This document shows positions 45,237 to 54,366 of a stretch of 64,000 nt of DNA, one piece after another. The stretch is from Paenibacillus sp. FSL R10-2782 (GTDB taxonomy: Bacteria > Bacillota > Bacilli > Paenibacillales > Paenibacillaceae): NCBI RefSeq assembly GCF_038592985.1, contig NZ_CP151951.1, positions 1,851,001-1,915,000 of the forward strand, read 5' to 3'. Both the position numbers and the translations under genes were made by a program. Positions within the stretch are counted from its first letter, which is position 1. Every line of letters begins with the position of its first letter. The notes beneath the pieces are model-generated. The model had not been told where the DNA came from. It searched no databases and saw only the letters and a list, made by a program, of their open reading frames with translations.

Positions 45237-46976
45237 ATGAATGACAGTTTTTCAGGACTTACGCAGCAGGATGAGATGGAAGGCCCCAAGGCGCCTAAAG
45301 ACCCGGTGACAAGACGAAGTGGATTTTCCGTTATGTATGAAACCATGATCGAGGGAACCGCTCGGCCAGACGGAAGCTTTGCCCAGGAGATTTATTTGGA
45401 GGGGAGGCTGGCTGATAAGGCCAAGTATACGGGAGGAGTTGGAGATGAGGACATACTGGAGCTACTAACCAATTGCGAAGGCTTGCGCCGATTGGTCCAT
45501 AGTATCGGGATTACCGTGAAGGCGCATAATCCGGAAGTAGCTGACGTTCGGTTTGTGTACCATAACTGGGGTAAAACCAGCAAGTACGAATCCGGCACCC
45601 GCCTTGAGCTTATTTGTCCGGCAGATGGCTCTGAAACTATGCTGGTTATGGAGGAATACGACTGGTCTTTGGATGATGATGTTCCAGGAAGCTTCGTCTT
45701 TCTCTTCGACCGGGTGGGAGAACTGGCTACAGTCAACATTACGTTCTACCTGCACGACGGGTTCCATGTTCCCGAAGTTTCCATGGAGGAACCGGTGGAT
45801 TTCGATTCGCAAGCCTATCGCGAGATGATCGCTAAATCAATTTTGAATAAAGGCAATAACAAAAGGCTCAAGGCTGCAATTGAAAAGGCCAAAAGAGGAG
45901 AACAGGTGACTGTGGCCTATATTGGAGGCTCCATTACACAGGGGGCCGGGGCCGTTCCGATTCATGAAAATTGCTATGCATACCAGTCCTATGCTCTTTT
46001 TAAGCAAAAATTCGGCAAAGACGGTGGGGAATCGGTTCAACTGGTAAAAGCAGGCGTAGGCGGTACCCCATCGGAATTGGGTATTGTCCGCTATGACCGG
46101 GATGTGCTTCGGGGAGGAACGGTAGAGCCGGATATTGTGGTAATCGAATTTGCCGTGAATGACGCGGGTGATGAGACAAAGGGAAATTGTTATGAAAGCC
46201 TGACATTGAAGGCCTTGAACGCATCCAATAAACCTGCGGTTATTTTACTGTTTAGTGTGTTTGTCAATGACTGGAACCTGCAGGAACGGCTGTCACCTGT
46301 GGGCTGGCATTATGATCTTCCTATGGTCAGCGTAAAGGATGCTGTAGAGGGGCAGTTTCGGCTTTCCAAGGCAAGAGGAAATGTGATTTCCAAACGACAG
46401 TTTTTCTTTGACATCTACCATCCGGCCAATGCCGGGCACCGGGTAATGGCTGATTGTTTGGGATGGCTGTTCGACATAGCAGATGAGGCATCACTCGATC
46501 AGACGGATGTGGATACCAGTAAGCCTCCTGTCATTGGTTGTGATTTTGCCGAAACAAAGCTGCTTGATCGCAGTAATTCGGAGCAAATTGCCACAATCAA
46601 TATGGGTAGTTTCACCGAAACTGATACAGACCTGCAAATGGTGGAAATGGATGATCACCCGTACAGCTCTCCCCAGTTTCCTTATAACTGGATGAATAAT
46701 CCAGAAAATGGTGTCTCCGAATTTAAAATAACCATTTGTTGCAAACGTCTTATCCTGGTGTTCAAGGACTCGGGGAATAGCGATTTTGGATGCGCGGATA
46801 TTTGGGTGGATGAAAAATATATCAAGACAGCCGATCCCCATGAGAACAATTGGACACATTGCAATGCCGTAATATTGTACAACGAGCAGGTGTCCAAGGA
46901 GCATACGGTGGTGATCCGCATGGCTCCCGGACATGAAACAAAACGCTTTACTATACTTGGATTCGGATATATTTAA
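45237..46976 (+). CDS. SGNH/GDSL-family esterase, probable hemicellulose acetyl esterase
   Basis: This 579-residue protein has no signal peptide. Residues about 1-190 form a beta-rich accessory domain. The SGNH hydrolase follows at about 215-420: block I YIGGSITQGAGA (Ser nucleophile), block III VIEFAVNDAGD (Asn), block V DIYHPANAGH (Asp-x-x-His). A further beta-sandwich (SEFKITICCKRLILVFKDSG, ADIWVDEKYIKT) ends the chain. Multi-domain SGNH enzymes of this shape remove acetyl groups from plant polysaccharide fragments. Beside GH115 and xylanases, an acetylxylan-oligomer esterase is the best guess. RBS AAAAGGAG precedes the ATG. Confidence 0.82.
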   Translation: MNDSFSGLTQQDEMEGPKAPKDPVTRRSGFSVMYETMIEGTARPDGSFAQEIYLEGRLADKAKYTGGVGDEDILELLTNCEGLRRLVHSIGITVKAHNPEVADVRFVYHNWGKTSKYESGTRLELICPADGSETMLVMEEYDWSLDDDVPGSFVFLFDRVGELATVNITFYLHDGFHVPEVSMEEPVDFDSQAYREMIAKSILNKGNNKRLKAAIEKAKRGEQVTVAYIGGSITQGAGAVPIHENCYAYQSYALFKQKFGKDGGESVQLVKAGVGGTPSELGIVRYDRDVLRGGTVEPDIVVIEFAVNDAGDETKGNCYESLTLKALNASNKPAVILLFSVFVNDWNLQERLSPVGWHYDLPMVSVKDAVEGQFRLSKARGNVISKRQFFFDIYHPANAGHRVMADCLGWLFDIADEASLDQTDVDTSKPPVIGCDFAETKLLDRSNSEQIATINMGSFTETDTDLQMVEMDDHPYSSPQFPYNWMNNPENGVSEFKITICCKRLILVFKDSGNSDFGCADIWVDEKYIKTADPHENNWTHCNAVILYNEQVSKEHTVVIRMAPGHETKRFTILGFGYI

Positions 46977-46998
46977 GAATTTTTCTATTTCAAAGTTC

Positions 46999-47781
46999 CT
47001 ATTTTTTTCTTACTGAGGATGGTGAGTAACCCCTCATCATTTTAAACAGATTGCTGAAATAAGAAATATCGTGAAAGCCGCAGCGCTCGGCTGTTTCCGA
47101 AACGTTGAAGTCGCCTGAGGACAACATCATCTCCGCATTGTTGATGCGGATGCGATTGAGGTATTCCTTGCAGGTTGAGCCGGTGGTTTCTTTGAACAGC
47201 TTGCCAAAGTAAACCGTATTTAGATTTGCCTGTTCAGCCAGGATGCCAACTGTTATATTGTCCGAATAGTGCTCGTTAATGTAGTAGGTTGCGTTTTTGA
47301 TTCTCGGATCAATTGTGGTCGCTGATAGCAGGTGATAATCGGAGAGCAGTCGGTGAAGAATCAATTCAAACAATGCACGGGTCTCGAAGGTGTAGAGCGG
47401 CTTCCTGTTCATCCATGCTTGTTTGAATTCACGAATATAGTCAAGGATCTCTTTAGTAATCATTTTCTTGCTTACGTATTCCAATGGAAGATGGACGTCA
47501 TTATGCGGAGCAGCCCAATGAAAGTTAAAGGGATAGCAATGCATGGGCAACTCCTTGAAGGTATGAGCTTCCCGGGTGCAGCCTTCCGGAATGTACAACA
47601 AATCGCCTGCTTCAACGATGACCTCTTCATCATTGATGTAATAGCAGGCTTTTCCGCTAATAACGAAGGTGAGATCATGAAAGTCTATTTTTGCTTTTCT
47701 AATCGACCAATCTGCAAAGCATTTGCGGTCTACAAACAGGAATACTTGGGGGATCAGATGCTCGTGATAAGCCAAATTCAA
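46999..47781 (-). CDS. AraC family transcriptional regulator (TTG start)
   Basis: The 260-residue protein has an N-terminal cupin (FVISGKACYYINDEEVIVEAGDLLYIPEG near residue 35) and a C-terminal double HTH (NITVGILAEQANLNTVYFGKLFKETTG and FNVSETAERCGFHDISYFSNLFK). The frame opens with TTG at 47781, 4-6 nt after GGAGGAGA. It lies between the esterase and the divergent GH115 gene and probably senses a xylan-derived sugar to activate them. Confidence 0.88.
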   Translation of the reverse strand: MNLAYHEHLIPQVFLFVDRKCFADWSIRKAKIDFHDLTFVISGKACYYINDEEVIVEAGDLLYIPEGCTREAHTFKELPMHCYPFNFHWAAPHNDVHLPLEYVSKKMITKEILDYIREFKQAWMNRKPLYTFETRALFELILHRLLSDYHLLSATTIDPRIKNATYYINEHYSDNITVGILAEQANLNTVYFGKLFKETTGSTCKEYLNRIRINNAEMMLSSGDFNVSETAERCGFHDISYFSNLFKMMRGYSPSSVRKK

Positions 47782-47887
47782 ATAATCTCCTCCTCATATG
47801 ATGAAAGCGGTATCTTTGTATGGCATGTCAGAAGCGCATAACCAAGGTAGATTATGAACTAGAAAATGAAACGAAGGTGCTGTGATT

Positions 47888-50755
47888 ATGAACGATACAA
47901 AGCAATACTCAAAGGAAGCGGCCGTTCTCGTACAGAAGGGCAAGGCGACCCCCATATACACCGATGCGAAGGGAAACGACTATGACGGTATTCGGCGCGT
48001 CTCGTTATCACTGGTCAAGGACATTGAGCTGGTTACCACCGTTTTGCCCAAGCTGATTACAGACAGGGCGCAGTTAAGCGGGATCGCGGTCATCGTCGGC
48101 TCCGCCGGACATAATGATATCATTGATTCCCTGATTGCGGAATACAGGCTTGATGTTTCAGATTTGCAGAATCGCCGGGAGACCTATATGATCCGGGTTT
48201 TAGAGCGTCCATGCCCGGAATTGGATAAAGCCATTGTTATTGTGGGCAGTGATAAGCGGGGAACGCTGTATGGGCTGTACCATATTTCGGAACTGATTGG
48301 AGTCAGTCCCTGGGTGTATTGGGCCGATGTACATCCCCCGAGGCGGCAGGAACTGGTCTTTACCAAGGAACAATTGGAATACACTTCTAAAGAGCCCTCC
48401 ATTCGTTACCGAGGTTTTTTCCTGAACGACGAATGGCCTTCACTGGGATCATGGTCGAGGGATCATTGCGGGGGTTTTAACGAAGGGATGTATGAGAAAA
48501 TATTCGAACTATTGCTGCGGCTGAAGGGCAACTATCTATGGCCGGCCATGTGGAGCGCTGTTTTCAGCGAGGATGGGAAAAGTCATCCACTGGCTAATGC
48601 TGAGCTTGCCGAGGCATACGGCATTGTGATGGGTACCTCCCACCATGAGCCCATGTTTCGAGCCGGCGAGGAATGGAGAAAGATTAATCAATATTATGGG
48701 GATAGCTGCTTGTGGGATTATTGGGCTAATACAGAGGCCATTACGAAATTTTGGGAGGATGGTGTCATCCGTAATAAGCATTTGTCCAATATGATTACGC
48801 TGGGAATGCGCGGCGAACAGGATTCGGCTCTTGGTGGCACCCTGGAGCAGAATATTCAGCGGCTGAAGGACATCATTTTGACCCAGAAGGCTTTGTTACA
48901 CAAGCATGGCCTGGACAATGCACCGCAAGCATTGACGATCTACAAGGAAGTGGAGACATTCTGGCATGGGACAGATACGGTTCAGGGTCTGAAGCATTGG
49001 GAGGTGTTGGATGATGTGACCATCATTTTGTCTGATGATAACTTCGGCAATATGCGGAAGCTTCCTGAAGCCCCGGATCGGAAACGCAAAGCTGGCTGGG
49101 GGATGTACTACCATTTTGATTACCATGGTGGCCCCCGGTCTTATGAATGGGTTAATACGGTTCCGCTTGAGAAAACATGGGAGCAGATGTCTCTGGCCTA
49201 TGACTATGGAATCCGAGACCTCTGGATTGTGAATGTCGGCGACTTGAAGCCGATGGAACTGCCCATTTCCTATTTCATGGAGCTAGCCTATGATTTCGAG
49301 ACCTGGGGAACAGGAAATCCCAATCGTACGAGAGAATTTTTGCAGACATGGACGGAGCGACAGTTTGGTCATGCTGCTGATGAAGAGACCACCGAGGGCA
49401 TTGCTCGGGTTTTGGCGGACTATACAAAAATGAACGGGAGCCGCAAGCCGGAAGTGACCTATGCTGACACATACAGCTTGCTTCACTACAACGAAGCGCA
49501 GCGGGTGTTAGAGAAAGCGATCCGGTTGGAGAAGGACGCCAAGGCATATTATGAGCTTGTGCAAAAAGAGCAGAAGGATGCCTACTATCAGCTTGTGTAT
49601 TATCCGGCCGTAGCATCGGCCAATGTGACCAAAATGCAGATATACGCGAGCTTAAATCACAAATATAGCGGATTCCAACCTCAGAGCGTTCTTGCCAATC
49701 ATTATGCGGCTTTGGTGGAGGAAGCCATTGCCAAAGATGTACAAATGCAAGAGGACTACAATAACAAAATTTCCAGCGGCAAATGGGAGGGAATGATGTC
49801 CTCTGCCCATATCGGCTATGTAAACTGGAATGACGAAGGCTGGCAGTATCCAGAGTTCAAGTATATCGAGCCTAAGGAAAAAGCGATGATGATTGTTGAT
49901 GTAGAAGGGACAGACGGAGGGTTTACCGCTGGAACGGTAGCGCTCCCGCCATTCACTAGCTTGCAAAAGGAACGCTACCGTATAACCGTCAGCAATGCCG
50001 GAAAACAAGCGTTTGCTTATCATCTGGAGACTGACGCCGACTGGATCAAGACTGATCCAACGCATGGAAGCGTTTTGACCGGGGAAACCATTGAGGTGCA
50101 TGTCGATTGGGGACGGCTTGACGCATCGGCAACGGGGGAAATTATGATTGTCTGCGGCGATCAGACGGTAAAGGCAACGGTCGTCGCAGAGGTTGTACAC
50201 ACCGATAATTTGCCCGATCTGACCTTTGCTGAAGCACATGGTGTGATTGCAATTGAAGCAGAGCACACTTGTGGCCGGGAAGCTGCTGGGGAGCTTCGTT
50301 GGGAGATAATCAAGGGATATGGACGCTCCTTGTCCTCCATGAAGCTGTTCCCCACAACAGCTCTTTTTGAGCGGATCGAAGACGCTCCATATCTGGAATA
50401 TCGTATCTGCACCGCGGAAGAACAGATCTATAGCTTAACGGTTTATGCGGCCCCGACTAATCCTCTGGGGGAGGGTAGACGGCTGAAATATGCGGTGGCT
50501 TTTGATGGTCATCAACCGGTTTTGACAGATATGCTGCCTCTGGAGTTTGCTGCGGGCGAATCCCGGCATTGGTCTGAGTCCGTTATGAATAATATCCATA
50601 CTTCCACAACGCAGCATTCATTGACCGCCGGCATGCACACCCTACGATTGTATGTGCTGGATGCGGGTCTGGTGCTACAGAAGCTGGTCTTGTCCCGCGA
50701 GCCGCTTCTCTGCTCCTATTTTGGCCCCGAGGAGAGCTTCTGTAAGGAAGATTAG
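47888..50755 (+). CDS. GH115 xylan alpha-1,2-glucuronidase
   Basis: The 955-residue cytoplasmic protein (no signal peptide) matches GH115. The N-terminal domain has KRGTLYGLYHISELIGVSPWVYWADVHPP. The catalytic barrel has YRGFFLNDEWPSLGSWSRDHCGGFNEGMYEKIFELLLRLKGNYLWPAMW, MGTSHHEPMFRAGEEW, VTIILSDDNFGNMRKLP and YYHFDYHGGPRSYEWVNT. A helical domain and C-terminal beta domains follow. GH115 removes 4-O-methyl-glucuronic acid side chains from xylan or its oligomers, including internal ones. ATG 47888 follows GAAGGTG; GTG 47882 is too close. It is unusual only in being intracellular. Confidence 0.93.
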   Translation: MNDTKQYSKEAAVLVQKGKATPIYTDAKGNDYDGIRRVSLSLVKDIELVTTVLPKLITDRAQLSGIAVIVGSAGHNDIIDSLIAEYRLDVSDLQNRRETYMIRVLERPCPELDKAIVIVGSDKRGTLYGLYHISELIGVSPWVYWADVHPPRRQELVFTKEQLEYTSKEPSIRYRGFFLNDEWPSLGSWSRDHCGGFNEGMYEKIFELLLRLKGNYLWPAMWSAVFSEDGKSHPLANAELAEAYGIVMGTSHHEPMFRAGEEWRKINQYYGDSCLWDYWANTEAITKFWEDGVIRNKHLSNMITLGMRGEQDSALGGTLEQNIQRLKDIILTQKALLHKHGLDNAPQALTIYKEVETFWHGTDTVQGLKHWEVLDDVTIILSDDNFGNMRKLPEAPDRKRKAGWGMYYHFDYHGGPRSYEWVNTVPLEKTWEQMSLAYDYGIRDLWIVNVGDLKPMELPISYFMELAYDFETWGTGNPNRTREFLQTWTERQFGHAADEETTEGIARVLADYTKMNGSRKPEVTYADTYSLLHYNEAQRVLEKAIRLEKDAKAYYELVQKEQKDAYYQLVYYPAVASANVTKMQIYASLNHKYSGFQPQSVLANHYAALVEEAIAKDVQMQEDYNNKISSGKWEGMMSSAHIGYVNWNDEGWQYPEFKYIEPKEKAMMIVDVEGTDGGFTAGTVALPPFTSLQKERYRITVSNAGKQAFAYHLETDADWIKTDPTHGSVLTGETIEVHVDWGRLDASATGEIMIVCGDQTVKATVVAEVVHTDNLPDLTFAEAHGVIAIEAEHTCGREAAGELRWEIIKGYGRSLSSMKLFPTTALFERIEDAPYLEYRICTAEEQIYSLTVYAAPTNPLGEGRRLKYAVAFDGHQPVLTDMLPLEFAAGESRHWSESVMNNIHTSTTQHSLTAGMHTLRLYVLDAGLVLQKLVLSREPLLCSYFGPEESFCKED

Positions 50756-50907
50756 TATCAATACCTATTTCTTCGTAAGCGGTATTGCCGACAGGCATAC
50801 CGGAAAATATACAGCTGATCGGCTAAATGCTCTGCATTAAACGGTGGGAACGCTAGGCCGGGGACACTTCTACCCGTGGGGCAAATTTGATATCTGAACC
50901 GTAAATT

Positions 50908-50923
50908 GTAATTGCGCTTTCAT
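50908..50923. promoter_or_regulatory. cre-like site upstream of the response regulator
   Basis: Read on the minus strand, ATGAAAGCGCAATTAC follows the cre pattern with a mismatch in the last half-site. Catabolite control of the signalling cluster is possible. Confidence 0.4.
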
Positions 50924-50966
50924 GTATACAAGGCAAGGTTCATTTAACGAAGGGGGCGAAGGATAG

Positions 50967-52493
50967 ATGATGAATGTGCTGTTGGTAGACGATGAACCGT
51001 GGGTTCTTGAGGGCTTGCGCACAATTGTGAACTGGGACAAATATGGCTTCCGGGTCTGTGGAGAGGCCTCGAACGGCAGCGCCGCCTGGTCTCTGATAGA
51101 GCGGCTTCAGCCCGAACTGGTGTTTACCGATATTCAAATGCCTTCCGTCAGCGGTCTGGAGCTGATCGACCGCTCACAGCATAAGCTGGCAAAGCCGCCG
51201 CGGTTTGTCATATTGAGCGGGTACAATAACTTCGAGTATGCAGTGACGGCGCTTGACCAACGTGTCGATGATTATCTGCTCAAGCCGATTGACGAGGATG
51301 AGATCGAGGCGGTGTTGGACCAGATGAGTCGCAAGATTCGGGAAGAGACGGCCCAAGAGGAGCTCCGCCGCCGCGACCGATCCCTGTACGTCAATAGTCT
51401 GCTCAATCGGCTGATTCAGGGCGAGGCGGGCACCGAGCTTGAAAAAGAAGCCGCGGCCTTGTTGAATATCGGAAGCAGTGAGGAGATCGGCTGCCTGCTG
51501 GTTGAAACGGAAATGAGCGAAGAAGAGTTGAAGCGTCAGATACCGGAGCTTGCCGGGCCGGAACCGCCGGAGCTGTTCACGGATCCCGAAGGAAGAGTGG
51601 GGCTGGTCGCTTCCGGGAAACCGCACGCTGCAGATCGGCTTGAGGCTCTTGGGCGTCGGCTGTGTGAAGAGTGGCCGGGCGAGGCTCCCTCTCCCGCAAT
51701 TGCGGCGCTGAGTTATGGTACGGGAGGGGCGTCCGCACTTCGGCCTATTTACGAAAAAGCGCTGGCAGCGCTCAAATGGAAGCGCTATCACAATGAGGGA
51801 GGCATTATCGCCTGCAACGAGCTTCCGCGGAACGAACGCATGAAGGGAGTGAACAAAGCGGCCCTGGCTTCCTTGATCGAACGGGTCTCCTCGGACAGTC
51901 CCGAAGAGATTGAGGCTGCGGCGGACGCCCTGCTTGCTGCACCGCCCCCCGGGCTACCGGATATCGAATATGTGCGGATTCAGCTGTCCGCCCTCGAAAT
52001 GGGCATCTCCAAGAAGCTGAAGGAGCTGGGTGGAGACGCCGATGCCTTCATGCGGGGCATACAGGGAGAGTTCGGTACGCTGACGGAGACAACCACTTTT
52101 CCGGCTTTTCGCCGGTATGCCCTGGCGCTATGCCTGAGCGGAGCGGCTGCCCTCCGCGAGCAGCGTGAACGCAGCGAGTGCCGCACGATCTTCCGGGTGG
52201 TGCAGCATGTGGACCAGGAATTTCGGAAGAAGCTGCAGCTTCAGGAGCTTGCCCAGATGTTCCATATGAATCCTATCTATTTGGGACAGCTGTTCAAGCA
52301 GCAGACCGGCAAGTCGTTCCGGGAATATCTGAACGACAAGCGGGTTGAAGAGGCGAAGCGGCTTCTGCGACAAGGCCGGCTGAGCATCGCCGAAGTGGCG
52401 GCGAATTCCGGTTATCCCAACACTGATTATTTTATAAGCCAGTTCAAACGGATAACAGGGATAGCGCCGTCTGCTTTCAGACGGCGGGAATAG
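50967..52493 (+). CDS. Response regulator with AraC-type output (YesN family), first of two
   Basis: The 508-residue protein starts with a receiver domain (VLLVDDEPWVLEGL; phospho-acceptor D55 in LVFTDIQMPS; conserved Lys in YLLKPIDEDE). A long helical linker follows, and an AraC HTH sits at about 410-505 (LQLQELAQMFHMNPIYLGQLFKQQTGKSF, LSIAEVAANSGYPNTDYFISQFK). It should be phosphorylated by the adjacent kinase and activate transport and hydrolase genes. Its third positions are markedly richer in G and C than those of the second regulator at 54356, suggesting a different origin. ATG 50970 is an alternative start. Confidence 0.9.
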   Translation: MMNVLLVDDEPWVLEGLRTIVNWDKYGFRVCGEASNGSAAWSLIERLQPELVFTDIQMPSVSGLELIDRSQHKLAKPPRFVILSGYNNFEYAVTALDQRVDDYLLKPIDEDEIEAVLDQMSRKIREETAQEELRRRDRSLYVNSLLNRLIQGEAGTELEKEAAALLNIGSSEEIGCLLVETEMSEEELKRQIPELAGPEPPELFTDPEGRVGLVASGKPHAADRLEALGRRLCEEWPGEAPSPAIAALSYGTGGASALRPIYEKALAALKWKRYHNEGGIIACNELPRNERMKGVNKAALASLIERVSSDSPEEIEAAADALLAAPPPGLPDIEYVRIQLSALEMGISKKLKELGGDADAFMRGIQGEFGTLTETTTFPAFRRYALALCLSGAAALREQRERSECRTIFRVVQHVDQEFRKKLQLQELAQMFHMNPIYLGQLFKQQTGKSFREYLNDKRVEEAKRLLRQGRLSIAEVAANSGYPNTDYFISQFKRITGIAPSAFRRRE

Positions 52494-52542
52494 AGACGGC
52501 TCAGGCCGAAAGAATGTTCAATGGGAGATGGTGGTGGAAGCC

Positions 52543-54366
52543 ATGATTAGAAAGTTCAGATTTCGCAGTATAGTGAACGATATCCCGCTGAATTACAAAT
52601 TCATGCTGATTTATGTAATCGGCATTTTGCTGCCTATTGTCATAATCAATTATTTGTTTATGGACCGGATGTCCGGGCTGATCAAGGAGCGGGAAGAGCA
52701 GAATCTGCAAATCTCGTTGGAGCGGGCGAGAAAGGATATCCACGGCATGATTGATGGCGGAGTTGCGGTCAGTCATGCCCTGATTACAGATAAGCTGCTG
52801 TACGAGACCCTGGACCGTGATTATAAGGATTCGCTGGATTTCTATAATACGTTCAACGAACAGCTCCGTCATCGGGTCACATCCTATATTCCGGTGAACA
52901 ATCAGATCCAGCGGATCGGCATTTACACGGACAATCCGACGATCGTGCCCGGCAGCGACTATTATTACTTGAATGAATCGGTTTTTGCCAGCCCCTGGTA
53001 TCAGGAGTGGAAGTCGTTCAACGGAACCGTGCTGGTGTCTGCGTATCTGGACATGGGGGCCAAACCCCCCGCAACTGCCACGCCTTATCTCAGCGTCGTT
53101 GAGAAAATGGATAATTACGACGTCAACAACTCTTACCAGAAGCTGGTGCGGATCGATTTCGATCTCAGCCGCTTTTACGATGTCATCGCCCGCGAGCGGG
53201 ATTACCTGGATCTCTATCTGGTTAACGACCAGAACGAGATCATCGTATCTATGGACAGCGGATACCAGCGCGAGAATACCCCCAGTTTTCCTTTGTTCAA
53301 AATGGATAATGAGGCGGACAACGATCTGCACACCTTGCCAATTGGTAACGCCAGCTATGTGCGAGGGTGGAAGCTGATCGGCGTGCCCCAGGGGACGCGC
53401 GTTAGCAAGGCTATGCTGGATATGCGGATTTATTTTAGTATACTGGTCGGCCTGATTACATTGTTTACCTCGGTGTTCATTTACGTCATGCTGCGCTCGT
53501 ATAATCATCGAGTCAAGCGCCTGGCCCGGCACATGCAAAAGGTAAGGAACGAGAAGTTCGACTTGATCAAAATGGATGAGGGGCGTGACGAAATTGGGCA
53601 TCTGATCCGCAACTTTAACATGATGACCTCTCAGATCCATTCTTTGATTAATAATGTGTATAAGCTGGAGATTCAGCAAAAAAGCCAGGAAGCCGAGCGC
53701 GTCCGAGCTGAGCTCAATCTGCTTCAGAGTCAGATGAATCCCCATTTCCTGTTCAATACGCTGAATGCGCTTCTTGTGGTCAGTACCAAAAACAATTACA
53801 CAGATGTTAAAGACATTATCAAGGATTTATCGAAGCTACTCCGCCGCTTGCTGAACTGGAAGGACGATCTAGTGCTGCTGGAGGAAGAGATAAATTTTAC
53901 CGTGATGTATCTCGGCATCGAGAAATTCCGCTTCCAGGACAAATTCGAGTATTCCATCGAGATCACCGAGGAAGTGCGTCACTACAAGATACCGAAGATG
54001 AGTATTCAACAACTCGCGGAGAATGCCTGCAAGTATGGAATACAGGCTATTGAGGGGCTTGGAGTTGTCAAAATCCGCGTCGAAGTAGCCGATGAGCAGT
54101 TGCGCGTGGTTGTATCGGATAATGGCAAAGGTATTGACGAGGAGCGTTTAAAGGAGGTTTTGTACAACATGCGCAGCGAAAAGGAGACTATAGGAGGTAA
54201 TATCGGTATCCGTAATGTATACCGACGGCTGGAGTTGTACTACAACGACAGGGTTAGTTTTAACCTGACTAGCAAGGTGGGAGAAGGTACCGAGGTGTCC
54301 TTCGAAATTCCGATGCAGTTGTTGAAATGTCAGGATGGAGAAGGAGGGAAGGGGAATGGGGTTTAA
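52543..54366 (+). CDS. YesM-type sensor histidine kinase
   Basis: The 607-residue protein has two membrane helices (about residues 20-45 and 290-315, FSILVGLITLFTSVFIYVML) bounding a large extracellular sensor domain. A HAMP domain, a His_kinase domain with H401 in QSQMNPHFLFNTLNAL, and a HATPase domain (QQLAENACKYGIQAI, VSDNGKGID, GGNIGIRNVYRRLELYY) follow. It presumably senses xylo-oligosaccharides, perhaps with the binding lipoprotein. ATG 52543 is preferred because upstream ATG 52528 directly abuts GGGAG. It overlaps the second response regulator by 11 bp. Confidence 0.9.
   Translation: MIRKFRFRSIVNDIPLNYKFMLIYVIGILLPIVIINYLFMDRMSGLIKEREEQNLQISLERARKDIHGMIDGGVAVSHALITDKLLYETLDRDYKDSLDFYNTFNEQLRHRVTSYIPVNNQIQRIGIYTDNPTIVPGSDYYYLNESVFASPWYQEWKSFNGTVLVSAYLDMGAKPPATATPYLSVVEKMDNYDVNNSYQKLVRIDFDLSRFYDVIARERDYLDLYLVNDQNEIIVSMDSGYQRENTPSFPLFKMDNEADNDLHTLPIGNASYVRGWKLIGVPQGTRVSKAMLDMRIYFSILVGLITLFTSVFIYVMLRSYNHRVKRLARHMQKVRNEKFDLIKMDEGRDEIGHLIRNFNMMTSQIHSLINNVYKLEIQQKSQEAERVRAELNLLQSQMNPHFLFNTLNALLVVSTKNNYTDVKDIIKDLSKLLRRLLNWKDDLVLLEEEINFTVMYLGIEKFRFQDKFEYSIEITEEVRHYKIPKMSIQQLAENACKYGIQAIEGLGVVKIRVEVADEQLRVVVSDNGKGIDEERLKEVLYNMRSEKETIGGNIGIRNVYRRLELYYNDRVSFNLTSKVGEGTEVSFEIPMQLLKCQDGEGGKGNGV

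Noticed and set aside
50756..50842. Possible extra coding tail after the GH115 stop (28 codons, ending at TAA near 50840)
   Set aside because: No start codon or ribosome binding site of its own; it would require read-through of the GH115 stop and shows no family motif.
44368..52529. Identical 16-mer ATGTTCAATGGGAGAT near 44368 and 52514
   Set aside because: One 16-base match between two places in 64 kb is near chance expectation and the flanks do not match.
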